This document shows positions 42,218 through 51,024 of a DNA stretch of 64,000 nucleotides, one piece after another. Every line of letters begins with the position of its first letter. Within the stretch, counting starts at the first letter, position 1. A program made the translations under genes and the position numbers. This stretch comes from Pseudalkalibacillus sp045920555 (lineage in GTDB: Bacteria; Bacillota; Bacilli; Bacillales; Fictibacillaceae), in contig NZ_CP174509.1 of the NCBI RefSeq assembly GCF_045920555.1, forward strand, positions 2,046,001 through 2,110,000, in the 5' to 3' direction. The notes under the pieces were generated by a model, which saw only the letters and a program-made list of their open reading frames with translations, ran no database searches and was not told the DNA's origin.

Positions 42218-43747
42218 ATGATTGACGTGGCTCAATTCCATCGTATCAAATATTTGAACGAGGTAGAAGGACAATCCCAAAGACAAATTGCCCAAAAACT
42301 GGGGATTTCAAGAAATACAGTCAGTAAGTATCTTAAGAAATCAGAATCTCCGACAACGCTGTATCGACAGAAAGTCTATAAAACCAAGGAGTCTTCAGAC
42401 GAGACGAAACGAGTTTTACCGATAATTGATCAGTGGCTTGAAGATGATCTAAAACGGTGGGGAAAACAAAAGCATACAGCTGCCAAAATCTATCGAAGAT
42501 TAGTAGATGAATATGATTTTGGAGGATCAGCATCAAACATTCGAAAGGTTGTCGCTAAGCGAAAGAAAAAGATGCAAGAAGTCTTTATCCCACTTGAATT
42601 TCAACTCGGGCAACAGTTTCAATTTGATTGGGGAGAAGCCGATATTATCCTTCAGGGAAAAACCCGAAGGGTCTTCCTCTTTTGTATTCAATTATCAGCT
42701 AGCCGTTTACGGTTTGTAAGGGCGTATCTACATGAAAAGCAAGAAGCGTTCCTGGATGGTTTTGTCCATGCGTTTGAATTCTTTGGAGGCGTTCCAACAG
42801 AAGGACTTTTTGATAACTTAAAAACAGCTGTTCAAAAAATACTTAAAGGTCGGGATCGATTAGAACAGGAAGCCTTCATGGCCTTACAAGCCCATTATCT
42901 CTTTAAGGCAGAGTTCTGTAATGTAAGATCCGGTAATGAAAAAGGACGAATTGAGGGAACTGTCGGATATATCAGGAGAAATGCCCTGGTCCCATATCCA
43001 GAAATACAGTCTTTGGAAGAACTAAATGACTACCTAGAGAAATGGTGTCTGAAAGAAGCTGGTCGGACAAAGGTTCCCTATACCAAAGAAACGGTTGAAC
43101 AGATGTGGGTACAAGAAAAAGAGCAGCTCTATTCTCTTCCGAATAATAAGTTCGAAGCATGTAAACTTGTTTCTTGTCAGGTAAGTAAAACGTCATTAAT
43201 CACTATTGAGACGAATCAATATTCGGTTCCATGTAGCTATGTAGGACAAGCTGTATGGGCCAAAATTTTTGTCGACCGTGTGATCGTTGTGGCTCAAAAC
43301 CAAGTGATCGCAGAACACACTCGTTCTTACGAACGGAATGAAATGACCACTGTTCTTAATCATTATTTAGAAGCGTTATTGAAGAAACCACGAGCGATCC
43401 GGGATGCCCATGCCTTTCAATCAGATGAGATTCCAAATGTCTTCAGACGTTTTCATCGTAAGATGAGGGAACAAGAAGGAGCCATAGGGGATCGGAAGTT
43501 TATACGTCTTCTCCTCCTTCATCGTGAGATTGGTATGAACACATTAACGCTAGCTTTAGAAGAAGCTGAGAAAACAGAAATTTACCGTTATGAAGTGGTC
43601 CATGATAGGATTCAGAAACTTATGAATCGATCCTTCCCCATTCACGATCTATCTAAAGAAAAAATGCCTACGAGTCTACTAGACTATAAAATCCAGAAAT
43701 CGAATGTCGAACAATACGGACAGTTGACTGGAGGGCGTATGAAATGA
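42218..43747 (+). CDS. istA: IS21-family transposase IstA
   Basis: 509 aa. N-terminal HTH (SQRQIAQKLGISRNTVSKYL, about 18-37), then an rve integrase core with the first catalytic Asp in FQFDWGEADI, second in GLFDNLKTAV and Glu in GRIEGTVGYI. Long C-terminal domain. Complete length for the family. Overlaps istB by 4 bp. Confidence 0.95.
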   Translation: MIDVAQFHRIKYLNEVEGQSQRQIAQKLGISRNTVSKYLKKSESPTTLYRQKVYKTKESSDETKRVLPIIDQWLEDDLKRWGKQKHTAAKIYRRLVDEYDFGGSASNIRKVVAKRKKKMQEVFIPLEFQLGQQFQFDWGEADIILQGKTRRVFLFCIQLSASRLRFVRAYLHEKQEAFLDGFVHAFEFFGGVPTEGLFDNLKTAVQKILKGRDRLEQEAFMALQAHYLFKAEFCNVRSGNEKGRIEGTVGYIRRNALVPYPEIQSLEELNDYLEKWCLKEAGRTKVPYTKETVEQMWVQEKEQLYSLPNNKFEACKLVSCQVSKTSLITIETNQYSVPCSYVGQAVWAKIFVDRVIVVAQNQVIAEHTRSYERNEMTTVLNHYLEALLKKPRAIRDAHAFQSDEIPNVFRRFHRKMREQEGAIGDRKFIRLLLLHREIGMNTLTLALEEAEKTEIYRYEVVHDRIQKLMNRSFPIHDLSKEKMPTSLLDYKIQKSNVEQYGQLTGGRMK

Positions 43748-44502
43748 ACGTAGAATTATTAGTGGATCACATTACCAAACAACTTAGAACTCCAACTATC
43801 TCACAAAATTATCGTTCTCTCGCAAGAGAGGCGGAAGAGCGAAACCTGCGATATGAAGAATATCTCCTGGCACTCTTAGAGATTGAGCTACAGAAGAGAG
43901 AAGAAAACAAGAAACAAAGACGGCTGAAACAAGCTTCCTTTCCAGTCCCAAAAACATTAGATGCCTATGATTTTAGTTTAATGCCTAGTTTAAATCGAAA
44001 TCGTTTTCTCACGTTATCAAAAGGAGAATTTGTAGAGAAGAATGAGAACATCATCTTTCTTGGGAATAGTGGTACCGGAAAGACTCACTTGGCAACCGGA
44101 CTTGGAATCGAAATGATTCAGAATGGATATAAGGTGAAATTTATTACAGCTTCTGAACTAGTGGAAGAATTATTGATGGCCAAAGAAGAACATCAATTAA
44201 ATACGCTAGAAAAGAAGTGGCTCAAATTAGATGTGATCATCGTAGATGAGCTTGGATACGTTCCCTTCTCCAGAGTGGGGGCTGAATTACTATTTCAATT
44301 TTTCTCGAGTAGATATGAACGTGCCAGTACGATCATTACGACCAACTTAGAATTCACTGAATGGACAAGCATCTTTGGGGACGAAAAAATGACGGCAGCT
44401 CTCCTAGATCGGCTAACCCACCGTTCGCATATTCATCTACTAAATGGGGAGTCGTATCGCTTTAGGCAAAGTATGAACCAGCAATCAAAGGAAGAAGAGT
44501 AA
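43744..44502 (+). CDS. istB: IS21-family helper ATPase IstB
   Basis: 252 aa AAA+ protein. Walker A GNSGTGKTHLA, Walker B LDVIIVDELGYVP, sensor ITTNLEFTEW and Arg finger region LLDRLTHRSHI. It assembles on DNA and selects the target for IstA. Starts in the istA stop (ATGA). Confidence 0.95.
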   Translation: MNVELLVDHITKQLRTPTISQNYRSLAREAEERNLRYEEYLLALLEIELQKREENKKQRRLKQASFPVPKTLDAYDFSLMPSLNRNRFLTLSKGEFVEKNENIIFLGNSGTGKTHLATGLGIEMIQNGYKVKFITASELVEELLMAKEEHQLNTLEKKWLKLDVIIVDELGYVPFSRVGAELLFQFFSSRYERASTIITTNLEFTEWTSIFGDEKMTAALLDRLTHRSHIHLLNGESYRFRQSMNQQSKEEE

Positions 44503-44513
44503 TACGGACAACA

Positions 44514-44558
44514 AGGTATAGGGGTCTTGCCCCTCTCCGGGGCAAGACCCCTATACCT
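44514..44558. terminator. Strong palindrome inside the IS
   Basis: GGTATAGGGGTCTTGCCCC pairs perfectly with GGGGCAAGACCCCTATACC around TCTCC; 19-bp stem just after istB. Probably terminates IS transcripts in both directions. Confidence 0.7.
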
Positions 44559-44674
44559 TCCATTCATTCCCTTTACTGGGAGCAAGGAATATCAAAGTGG
44601 CTCACTTTTAAAGTGATCGTTCTGGCTCAAATTAATATTGACAAAAACACTTCTTCCTTAATGGGAGTTTAAAG

Positions 44675-45334
44675 ATGGTTGAGTGTCACCAGTGCAAAGA
44701 AATTTTACCACAAGAACAATTCAACTACTCAAAAACTGGAGCTTTCAATAAAAACTCTTATTGTACTAATTGTAACGGTAAAGCCAATAAGCGATGGTCC
44801 AAAGAGAATGGGTTTAGGGTATTGGCTAACAGACAAAACAAGAGAGCTATGAAGTTTGGCAACAAAGGAAACTTGACAGAGAAACAAGTGAGGTGGCTTT
44901 ACGAGTCAAATAGACACCCAGAAGTTGGTTTTTACTGTGAGATTACTGGAGAGCGATACACTCAAACACCTCATTTATGTCACGCTGTCCCAGTGAACGA
45001 GAAAGGGGGAGACTCCTCTATGACAAATATTTTTCTTGGGTCCCCGATGGCGAACAGGTGGCAAGATAACAAAATACTCTTTGAGTGGATTATTGACCCA
45101 GATGGTGGTCGGTACTGGTCTACGAGTGAACGAGTCAAGAGGTTGATAAAAAGACTAGCAGAGCATAAAGGGTGCTCCATTAAAGAATTGGCAAAACCTT
45201 ATTTAACAGAAAAACAGCTAGAGGACTTTTGCTTGATTTTTGAAACACAAAAGGAGGTAGTGCAATTCCCAGAATGGAAGGAAGATGAACTTGGAATAAG
45301 AATGATTGACGTTAAGGTTATTGAAAAAAGATAA
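44675..45334 (+). CDS. HNH-like endonuclease with zinc knuckle
   Basis: 219 aa, ATG behind ATGGGAG. N-terminal CHQCKEILPQEQF and YCTNCNGKAN form a four-Cys knuckle. The central part CEITGERYTQTPHLCHAVPV with SMTNIFLGSPMANRWQDN looks like a diverged HNH core (His residues plus the late Asn). Could be a homing-type nuclease or a packaging HNH protein. The family call rests on motif resemblance only. Confidence 0.55.
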   Translation: MVECHQCKEILPQEQFNYSKTGAFNKNSYCTNCNGKANKRWSKENGFRVLANRQNKRAMKFGNKGNLTEKQVRWLYESNRHPEVGFYCEITGERYTQTPHLCHAVPVNEKGGDSSMTNIFLGSPMANRWQDNKILFEWIIDPDGGRYWSTSERVKRLIKRLAEHKGCSIKELAKPYLTEKQLEDFCLIFETQKEVVQFPEWKEDELGIRMIDVKVIEKR

Positions 45335-45369
45335 AGAAGCTGTAGAACAGCAGGAGAGAACTAAGGGAG

Positions 45370-46035
45370 ATGGATAGTAAGATTAACGTTTTACGAATAA
45401 TGAGCTTTGTAGTGATTGACAATGAGAAGGACGAAAAGAGGAGACTCTTGATAACTCAAGAGCTACACAGGGAAAAGCAGATGAAAGGACACCGACTCAC
45501 TATGATTCACAAGTCAAAAGTGAAGAGGTTCCAGAAGTGGATTGATGAGATGGTCTCACAGGGACTCATTGAGCCAGACTTCTTTGAGGGTCAAGTGATG
45601 GTCCAGAACGACTTCAAGTATTATGACCCCTCACAAGATGGCATGAAGGAGAAGCTGATTAAGGAAGCCCAGAATAACCGCTTCAGTCATTTACACACTG
45701 AGGAGCGTCTTATGGATTTGTCTGGAATGGTTCAACTGGAGTTTAGATTCTTCAACAAGAATGACAACGAGATGAACAAGAAAAGAAAGTTCGTTTCAGT
45801 GGACTTGGAGAAGGAGAAAACAGACAGCTACGCTTTTAATAAATTGCTGGTACTCGAAAAGCTCCAAGCTGGTGAGTGGGACCTTCCAGAACCACCAAAG
45901 ACAGCTGAGAGGTATGAGTGTCGATTGCTTTTTGAATTTGCTCCAGACGCTAGAGGGAGACATGGAGCGATGATTGAATGGTATGAGCTTGAACTGGCAA
46001 AGGAAGGAGAGCCAATAAAGCAAATGCTAAGCTGA
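45370..46035 (+). CDS. Unknown element protein
   Basis: 221 aa, ATG behind CTAAGGGAG. Charged, mixed alpha/beta (LRIMSFVVIDNEKDEKRRLLI; MVQLEFRFFNKND; ECRLLFEFAPDARGRHGAMIEWYELEL). Half of the sequence is predicted beta. No family, membrane helix or motif recognised. Hairpin AAGCCC ACA GGGCTT follows the stop. Confidence 0.65.
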   Translation: MDSKINVLRIMSFVVIDNEKDEKRRLLITQELHREKQMKGHRLTMIHKSKVKRFQKWIDEMVSQGLIEPDFFEGQVMVQNDFKYYDPSQDGMKEKLIKEAQNNRFSHLHTEERLMDLSGMVQLEFRFFNKNDNEMNKKRKFVSVDLEKEKTDSYAFNKLLVLEKLQAGEWDLPEPPKTAERYECRLLFEFAPDARGRHGAMIEWYELELAKEGEPIKQMLS

Positions 46036-46052
46036 GAAGCCCACAGGGCTTC
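46036..46052 (+). repeat. AAGCCC-3-GGGCTT hairpin
   Basis: Perfect GAAGCCC / GGGCTTC stem with loop ACA, partner of 40935-40951. Confidence 0.5.
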
Positions 46053-46151
46053 ACTGACACGTTTTGAAAGATTGCTAGACTGATAACACAAGGCTTGTGA
46101 GGATTCTCAGAAGCTTATTTGATGTGCAAAAAACTAATGGGAGTGATTTGA

Positions 46152-46754
46152 ATGGGTATTAAAGAATTTTTCACAGGTAAAAAGAAAACGGAACTAGAGA
46201 AAAACATTGAAGAGCGTAACCTTTGCGGAAGTAAGCTTCAAGAGCTTCAAGCTGATTTGAGAGCCTTCAATGAAGCAAAAAAGCACGTTGAGACGGAGTT
46301 AAGGATTGACCAGAAGAATAACACCTTGAAAGGTAGACTCAATAAATTAAACCAAGCTATTGAGGAGACCCAGAGGGAGATTGATGAGACAAACAAGAGA
46401 GCTGGAGAGCTTGCTAATGAGATTTCCAAACTCAACAAGGATAAGAAAACACAAGAGATTCACGATGTAGCTAAAAGGGATATTGAGGTATTCAAGAGAC
46501 AGCACAGAGCTTCAATTCTAAATAAAAAACTTTACCCGATTAATTTGGAGATTGAGTCAAGAGCTGGGAGTGCTGGTGCTTTGAGTCCAAACCATTTGAC
46601 TAAGTACGCTGGCAAACAACGATTAGACAGAGGGAACCCAGAAGATATTGAATACCTTGATGTATTTGATGAAATGAAAAACGAAGTAAGTAAGGAAGCT
46701 CAAAAAGAGCTTGAAGAGGTACTTGAGAAGGTAGATAGCTACCTCAATGGATAA
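46152..46754 (+). CDS. Coiled-coil protein, unknown
   Basis: 200 aa, ATG preceded by GGGAGTGATTTGA. Starts MGIKEFFTGKKK; long heptads from about 15 to 115 (LKGRLNKLNQAIEETQREIDE region), then a less regular domain with SAGALSPNHLTKYAGKQ and a final helix. Resembles scaffold-like or phage-shock-like proteins in outline only. Function unknown. Confidence 0.65.
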   Translation: MGIKEFFTGKKKTELEKNIEERNLCGSKLQELQADLRAFNEAKKHVETELRIDQKNNTLKGRLNKLNQAIEETQREIDETNKRAGELANEISKLNKDKKTQEIHDVAKRDIEVFKRQHRASILNKKLYPINLEIESRAGSAGALSPNHLTKYAGKQRLDRGNPEDIEYLDVFDEMKNEVSKEAQKELEEVLEKVDSYLNG

Positions 46755-46825
46755 TGGCTGATGGGGGGATTCCTCCCCTCTCATAACAAAAGAAAGGAGA
46801 GATAAAACCAAGGGGAGGGAGTCTG

Positions 46826-46999
46826 ATGAGATTATTCAAAAGAAGAGAGCCAGTCATAAGTTTTGAGGAGAAAATGGAGCAAATACGGAGAGATATTGAG
46901 TTCAAGAGGAAAGCTTGTGATATTGCTCAAAAACAAATGGCTGTTGAAGTGGCACTGAGAGAGGTTCACTCAAGAGTAATGAAAGGTAACAACCAATAA
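46826..46999 (+). CDS. 57-residue helical micro-protein
   Basis: Starts MRLFKRREPVISFEEKMEQI and ends MKGNNQ. GGGGAGGGA ribosome site. Highly charged single helix. It sits in the same operon direction, 17 bp before the next gene. Confidence 0.6.
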   Translation: MRLFKRREPVISFEEKMEQIRRDIEFKRKACDIAQKQMAVEVALREVHSRVMKGNNQ

Positions 47000-47016
47000 A
47001 AACTGAGGTGATTAGA

Positions 47017-47697
47017 ATGGCAAAGGAAAAGAAGAATGTATTAACTGATAAAGAGAAGGCTAGATTGAATGATTTACTAGAGAAGGCTCACTCCAGAATA
47101 GAGGGGCTTAATAAAGATGAGATTAAGGAATTGCATAAGCTTTTTCAAAAGCTGACAAAGGAAAAGGAAGAGAGGATTAATGAAAATGAGTCACTTTCAG
47201 AGGTGCTGGAACGTTCCTCAATACTGTTTTCTTGCAAGAAAGTTTTAGAGCTGGCTCAAGTAAAAGAACGTGAGGAAAAACATGAGTGGTTCAACTCTTT
47301 GAGCCTACAGAAAAAACACGACTTCTTGGAGTCCAAAGTTAAGGAGCTTGAGAAGTCTCCAGCTTCAAAGAAAGCTCAGAAGTTGTCAGAGCAAAAGAAG
47401 CAACAAAGCTTTGATGAGTTCTATGAAGCACACGCTAAAAAGTACGGTTATTCAATTGGTGAAGCACCACAAACACCCAATGAGCACAACTTCAAGCCAA
47501 ACTTTGAGGAGGAAACTACAGAGCCAGCTCCAGAGGTTGATATGGATTCACTCTACAAGGAGCACTCAAAGAAGTTTGGAGATGATGTTTATTCTGATAT
47601 TCCTTCCAGCTCAAGTGAAGATATTCATGAAATGGACCAAGAGACTAAAGACTTCTATGAGGAACACGCTAAAAAGTTTGGAAATGATGTTTGGTAA
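47017..47697 (+). CDS. Acidic/charged protein with three YxEHxKKFG repeats
   Basis: 226 aa from ATG 47017 behind GAGGTGATTAGA. N-terminal 130 residues helical and charged. The C-terminal 90 residues contain a repeated motif: DEFYEAHAKKYGYSIG, DSLYKEHSKKFGDDVY and KDFYEEHAKKFGNDVW, the last closing the protein, with disordered acidic linkers. Not recognised. Regular short repeats suggest multivalent binding, possibly scaffold-like. Confidence 0.65.
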   Translation: MAKEKKNVLTDKEKARLNDLLEKAHSRIEGLNKDEIKELHKLFQKLTKEKEERINENESLSEVLERSSILFSCKKVLELAQVKEREEKHEWFNSLSLQKKHDFLESKVKELEKSPASKKAQKLSEQKKQQSFDEFYEAHAKKYGYSIGEAPQTPNEHNFKPNFEEETTEPAPEVDMDSLYKEHSKKFGDDVYSDIPSSSSEDIHEMDQETKDFYEEHAKKFGNDVW

Positions 47698-47702
47698 GAA
47701 AG

Positions 47703-47729
47703 GGAGCCACTTCAGAGGTGGCTTTTTTG
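47703..47729 (+). terminator. Terminator
   Basis: GCCACTT CAG AGGTGGC stem then TTTTTT. Confidence 0.85.
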
Positions 47730-47754
47730 AGTGAAAACCAGTGAGGTGAAGGTG

Positions 47755-47946
47755 ATGGGGAACATAAGAGAAAATTACAAAGCTCTACTAATGGAATACA
47801 AAGAAGCTTCAGATTTTTACCAGAAAACAGGTCTTACAAGGCTACTGGCTCATTCCATGGATAACTTGGAGAAGTTTGAACGGTCATTCTCTGAATGTTA
47901 TTCGCTGGAGGAGCTACTGGAGCTAAAGGATGAATTGGAGGTGTAA
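47755..47946 (+). CDS. Small helical protein before the TerS-like gene
   Basis: 63 aa from ATG 47755 (GAGGTGAAGGTG upstream). Helical, ends SLEELLELKDELEV. The GTG at 47731 would put the start inside the terminator region. 5 bp before the terminase-like gene. Confidence 0.6.
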   Translation: MGNIRENYKALLMEYKEASDFYQKTGLTRLLAHSMDNLEKFERSFSECYSLEELLELKDELEV

Positions 47947-47951
47947 AACAA

Positions 47952-48620
47952 ATGGCAAAGAAACGAGGTGTAGGAAGACCAAAGAAAAACAGTCTCCCAG
48001 AGGAGCTACAAAGGAAAATTGAAGCTCTGGAGGGTGAAACTGATGAGAATAAAATTAAGAAATTGAAAAAAATGTTCAAAAAGGAGCCACAGATTTGTGG
48101 AGCCATTAAAGGCAACGGTCAAGTATGTGTAAGAAAACCATGGTTACTTGAAGATGGAACGATAAACAACGGAAGGTGTGCTATCCATAAAGGAAAGCCA
48201 AATTCCAGCATTTCAAAAGACCCAATAAGGAGGGAAAAACAATTGGCAAATTTAAACCCAAAAGCAAGGCTGATTCATGGAATGTATTCCAGTGAGCTCA
48301 AGGAGCAGTTCACCAAGGAGGAAGTGGAGTTCTACAATGACACCATTGATTGGTTCGCTGAGAACTACCCAGAGAATGTTGACCCAGTGAACATGAACTT
48401 GCTTCATAGATACGCAATTAACACCATTAAAACAATGAGACAGGAAGCAACAAACTTCCTTAAGGAGTCACGCTCTCAGAACAGCTTTGAGAAGCTTATG
48501 ATGAGCTTTTCTAATGACCTTGGACTCAATAAGCGTTACAAGGATAGCAAAGAGAATAAAGCTAACAAGGATGAGTTTAGCTTGGCTATGCTCTTTGATA
48601 TGGATGAAGAAGGAAAATAA
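47952..48620 (+). CDS. Terminase small subunit-like protein
   Basis: 222 aa. Begins with a basic AT-hook-like KKRGVGRPKKN. A Cys/His cluster (ICGAIKGNGQVC and GRCAIHKG) precedes LNPKARLIHGMYSSELKEQF, the (N)PK-R-x-HGxYS pattern common in small terminase subunits. Helical C-terminal half. TerS picks the DNA to be packaged. No large subunit is present in the window, so packaging would need a helper. The assignment is from motif resemblance. Confidence 0.6.
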   Translation: MAKKRGVGRPKKNSLPEELQRKIEALEGETDENKIKKLKKMFKKEPQICGAIKGNGQVCVRKPWLLEDGTINNGRCAIHKGKPNSSISKDPIRREKQLANLNPKARLIHGMYSSELKEQFTKEEVEFYNDTIDWFAENYPENVDPVNMNLLHRYAINTIKTMRQEATNFLKESRSQNSFEKLMMSFSNDLGLNKRYKDSKENKANKDEFSLAMLFDMDEEGK

Positions 48621-48692
48621 AAAAGGGGGAGTAGCTGGCGAACGTGTTCTAGCACTTCTTGGATAATTATTGATAACTAATTTACTAGCTCA

Positions 48693-48731
48693 CAAGGCTC
48701 CTTTCTCTAAACGAGAAAGGGGTCTTTTTGA
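48693..48731 (+). terminator. Terminator
   Basis: CCTTTCTC TAAA(C) GAGAAAGG stem then GTCTTTTT, in the gap between the TerS-like and tape measure genes. Confidence 0.85.
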
Positions 48732-48771
48732 GTTGTTCAGATAGATACCAAAAATAGATGGAGGTGAGAAA

Positions 48772-50892
48772 ATGGCAAACGCCATAAATATTGTAGTTAA
48801 TGCTCAAGACAGAGCCAGCAAGAAGATTAAAAACATTACCAAGACCTTTGATAACCTTGAAAGTAAAGCTAAAAAGGTCTCTGGTGTTATTACTGGTGTA
48901 GGTGCTGTAGCTGGAGTAGCTTTGGCTGGAGTAGCTGTAGCTGGTGCTCAGCAAAACTCAGTCCTAGAACAGTCTGAAGCACGCTGGACAACGCTCTTGA
49001 AGTCCTCTGAAAAGGCTGAGAAGCAAATGGCATGGATGAAGAACTTTGCAAAGCAAACACCTTTTGACTACAAAGCTATTGATGAGACAGCCACAGCCAT
49101 GAATGGTATGGGTCTTTCAATGAAACAGGTCAACAAATGGCTACCAGCTCTGGGAGACGCTTCAGCAACCCTTGGAGGTGGCTCTGAGACGGTTCAAGGA
49201 CTTGGTAGAGCACTAGGTCAGATGAACGCTAAAGGTAAGGTAAGTGCTGAAGAAATGCAACAATTAGCGGAAAGAGGAGTCAACGCATGGGGTATGCTTG
49301 CTGATGGAATGAACATGACTCAAGGGGAAGTTAGAAAGCTCTCTGAGGATGGCAAACTCTTAGCTAAGGACGCTCTACCACTCATTTACGAAGGGATGAA
49401 TAAGACCTTTGGAGGTGGGACTAAGAACTTAATGAAGTCCACTACAGGGCAAGCCATGCTTGCTAGAGAGAACTTCTCAAAGCTTGCTGGTACGCTCACT
49501 CAAGGAGCTTTTGACTGGTTTGGGGCTACAGTGCTCCCACTCATTAACACTGGAATGGAGAAGCTCACAAGTGTCTTTGAAGGTGGTATTACAAGTGGAT
49601 TCCAGAAGCTTGCTACTGGCTCAACTAAGGCTCAAGCTGGTTTGGCTATTCTAGCTGGTGCAATTACTACCTTTATGATTCCAGCTCTCATAAACTTGAA
49701 GCGACAAGTCATAATGAGTGTCATTCCAATGCTCACAGCATTCGCTCCATTCATAGCCATTGGAGCTGTAGTCGCTGGGCTTGCTCTGATAATTATGAAA
49801 AACTGGGAGTCATTCGCACCATACTTCCAAGGAATATTCAATGTGGTTAAAACCGCTGTAGCTGGCTTCAAAGATTCCTTCATGGTTGCCTTTCAGAACT
49901 TGCAAGCTGGGCTTACTCCAATATGGGAAGCTGTAAAGCACTTGTTCAACACTCTGAAGCCAGTGATTCTGGCAGTAGGAGCTATTGTGGGTACGGTTCT
50001 GGGAGCTATGATTGTGACAGCCATGGCAGTATTCAACGGAATAATAACAGCGATTGCTCCACTAGTTGAAGCGTTCGTATGGCTTGGTGATATGGTCGCT
50101 AATGTAATTGGAGCTGTTGTAGCACTCCTCACAGGTGATATGAATAAAGCTTCTAAGCTCTGGCAAAATGCCACTGATTCAGCGATTAAGTTCGTACAGA
50201 AGCTCTGGGAAGCATTTAAAGGGTTCTTCTCTGGGTTTATTAATACCATTGTTCAGATATTCTCCAGCTTTGGAGTGGACATTGTGAGCAAGGCTCAAAA
50301 GATATGGTCCAAGGTCAAAAGTAAGTTCGTTGATGGTCTCAACAATGCGAAGTCAGCTGTCTCAGATGGACTTAAAAACATTGTCTCAACGATTACTGGC
50401 TGGGCTGGTGATTTTGTTGACTCTGGTAAGGGTCTCCTTAATTCTTTCACGAAGGGGATTAAGAAAGGTATTTCCAAGGCTGTTGGAGCTGTTCAAGATG
50501 GTATGAGTAAGATTCGAGACTTCTTACCATTCTCCCCAGCTAAGAAGGGAGCTTTGAGTGACCTTGATAAGTCTGGTAAGTCGTTCTTTCCAACGTTCGC
50601 TGGAGGATTAAGCAAAGGATTGTCTCCAATGTTGAAAATGGCTGAGAGAGGAATGGGTGAGCTGAGTAGTATGCTCGCTGAGCCACAAACTCAATTGGAG
50701 TCCATGAACAATTTCAGCTTTGGGAGACAAAGAGTTTCCATGACAGTCAACCACAAAATTAAAGGTTCAGTTGAAGTTAACGGTGGCAAAGGTACAAGTG
50801 AGACAGTAAAACTCGCTAGTAAGAAGGTTCAAGAAACCTTTGAGGATGGAGATTTTCTTTCTGACTTCAGAAGGGCTTCGAGGTCACTGTAA
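48772..50892 (+). CDS. Phage tail tape measure protein
   Basis: 706 aa, ATG behind TGGAGGTGAG. The N-terminal part (about 70-230) is the TP901-type minor tail domain: KNFAKQTPFDYKAIDETATAM, LGDASATLGGGSETVQGLGRALGQM, EMQQLAERGVNAWGML. Middle (about 280-480) has long hydrophobic helices; the C-terminus has VNHKIKGSVEVNG. This protein sets tail length in siphophages and myophages; 706 residues would correspond to roughly 105 nm at 1.5 angstrom per residue. No chaperone gene with a frameshift, major tail protein or distal tail gene is adjacent, which is unusual. Confidence 0.93.
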   Translation: MANAINIVVNAQDRASKKIKNITKTFDNLESKAKKVSGVITGVGAVAGVALAGVAVAGAQQNSVLEQSEARWTTLLKSSEKAEKQMAWMKNFAKQTPFDYKAIDETATAMNGMGLSMKQVNKWLPALGDASATLGGGSETVQGLGRALGQMNAKGKVSAEEMQQLAERGVNAWGMLADGMNMTQGEVRKLSEDGKLLAKDALPLIYEGMNKTFGGGTKNLMKSTTGQAMLARENFSKLAGTLTQGAFDWFGATVLPLINTGMEKLTSVFEGGITSGFQKLATGSTKAQAGLAILAGAITTFMIPALINLKRQVIMSVIPMLTAFAPFIAIGAVVAGLALIIMKNWESFAPYFQGIFNVVKTAVAGFKDSFMVAFQNLQAGLTPIWEAVKHLFNTLKPVILAVGAIVGTVLGAMIVTAMAVFNGIITAIAPLVEAFVWLGDMVANVIGAVVALLTGDMNKASKLWQNATDSAIKFVQKLWEAFKGFFSGFINTIVQIFSSFGVDIVSKAQKIWSKVKSKFVDGLNNAKSAVSDGLKNIVSTITGWAGDFVDSGKGLLNSFTKGIKKGISKAVGAVQDGMSKIRDFLPFSPAKKGALSDLDKSGKSFFPTFAGGLSKGLSPMLKMAERGMGELSSMLAEPQTQLESMNNFSFGRQRVSMTVNHKIKGSVEVNGGKGTSETVKLASKKVQETFEDGDFLSDFRRASRSL

Positions 50893-51024
50893 TTAAATGA
50901 CGAGCTGGAACAACTAGAGAGACAGAACGCAGAAGCCAACTTGGTGGAGTTCACACTCTCTGGGGTTCTATCTCCAATCATACTGAGCTACTGGCTCAGA
51001 AAATAATTCTCTTGAGGTGGTTGT

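Larger units (their letters stand above)
42098..44631 (+). mobile_element. IS21-family insertion sequence
   Basis: About 2.53 kb with istA/istB. Inverted ends TTTGAGCCA (42098) and TGGCTCAAA (to 44631), each followed inward by a second repeat AAAAGTGAGCCAC / GTGGCTCACTTTT, the multiple-terminal-repeat plan of IS21. No target duplication is evident. It sits between rep and the HNH gene. Its GATC content is like the host and unlike the element. Confidence 0.92.
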
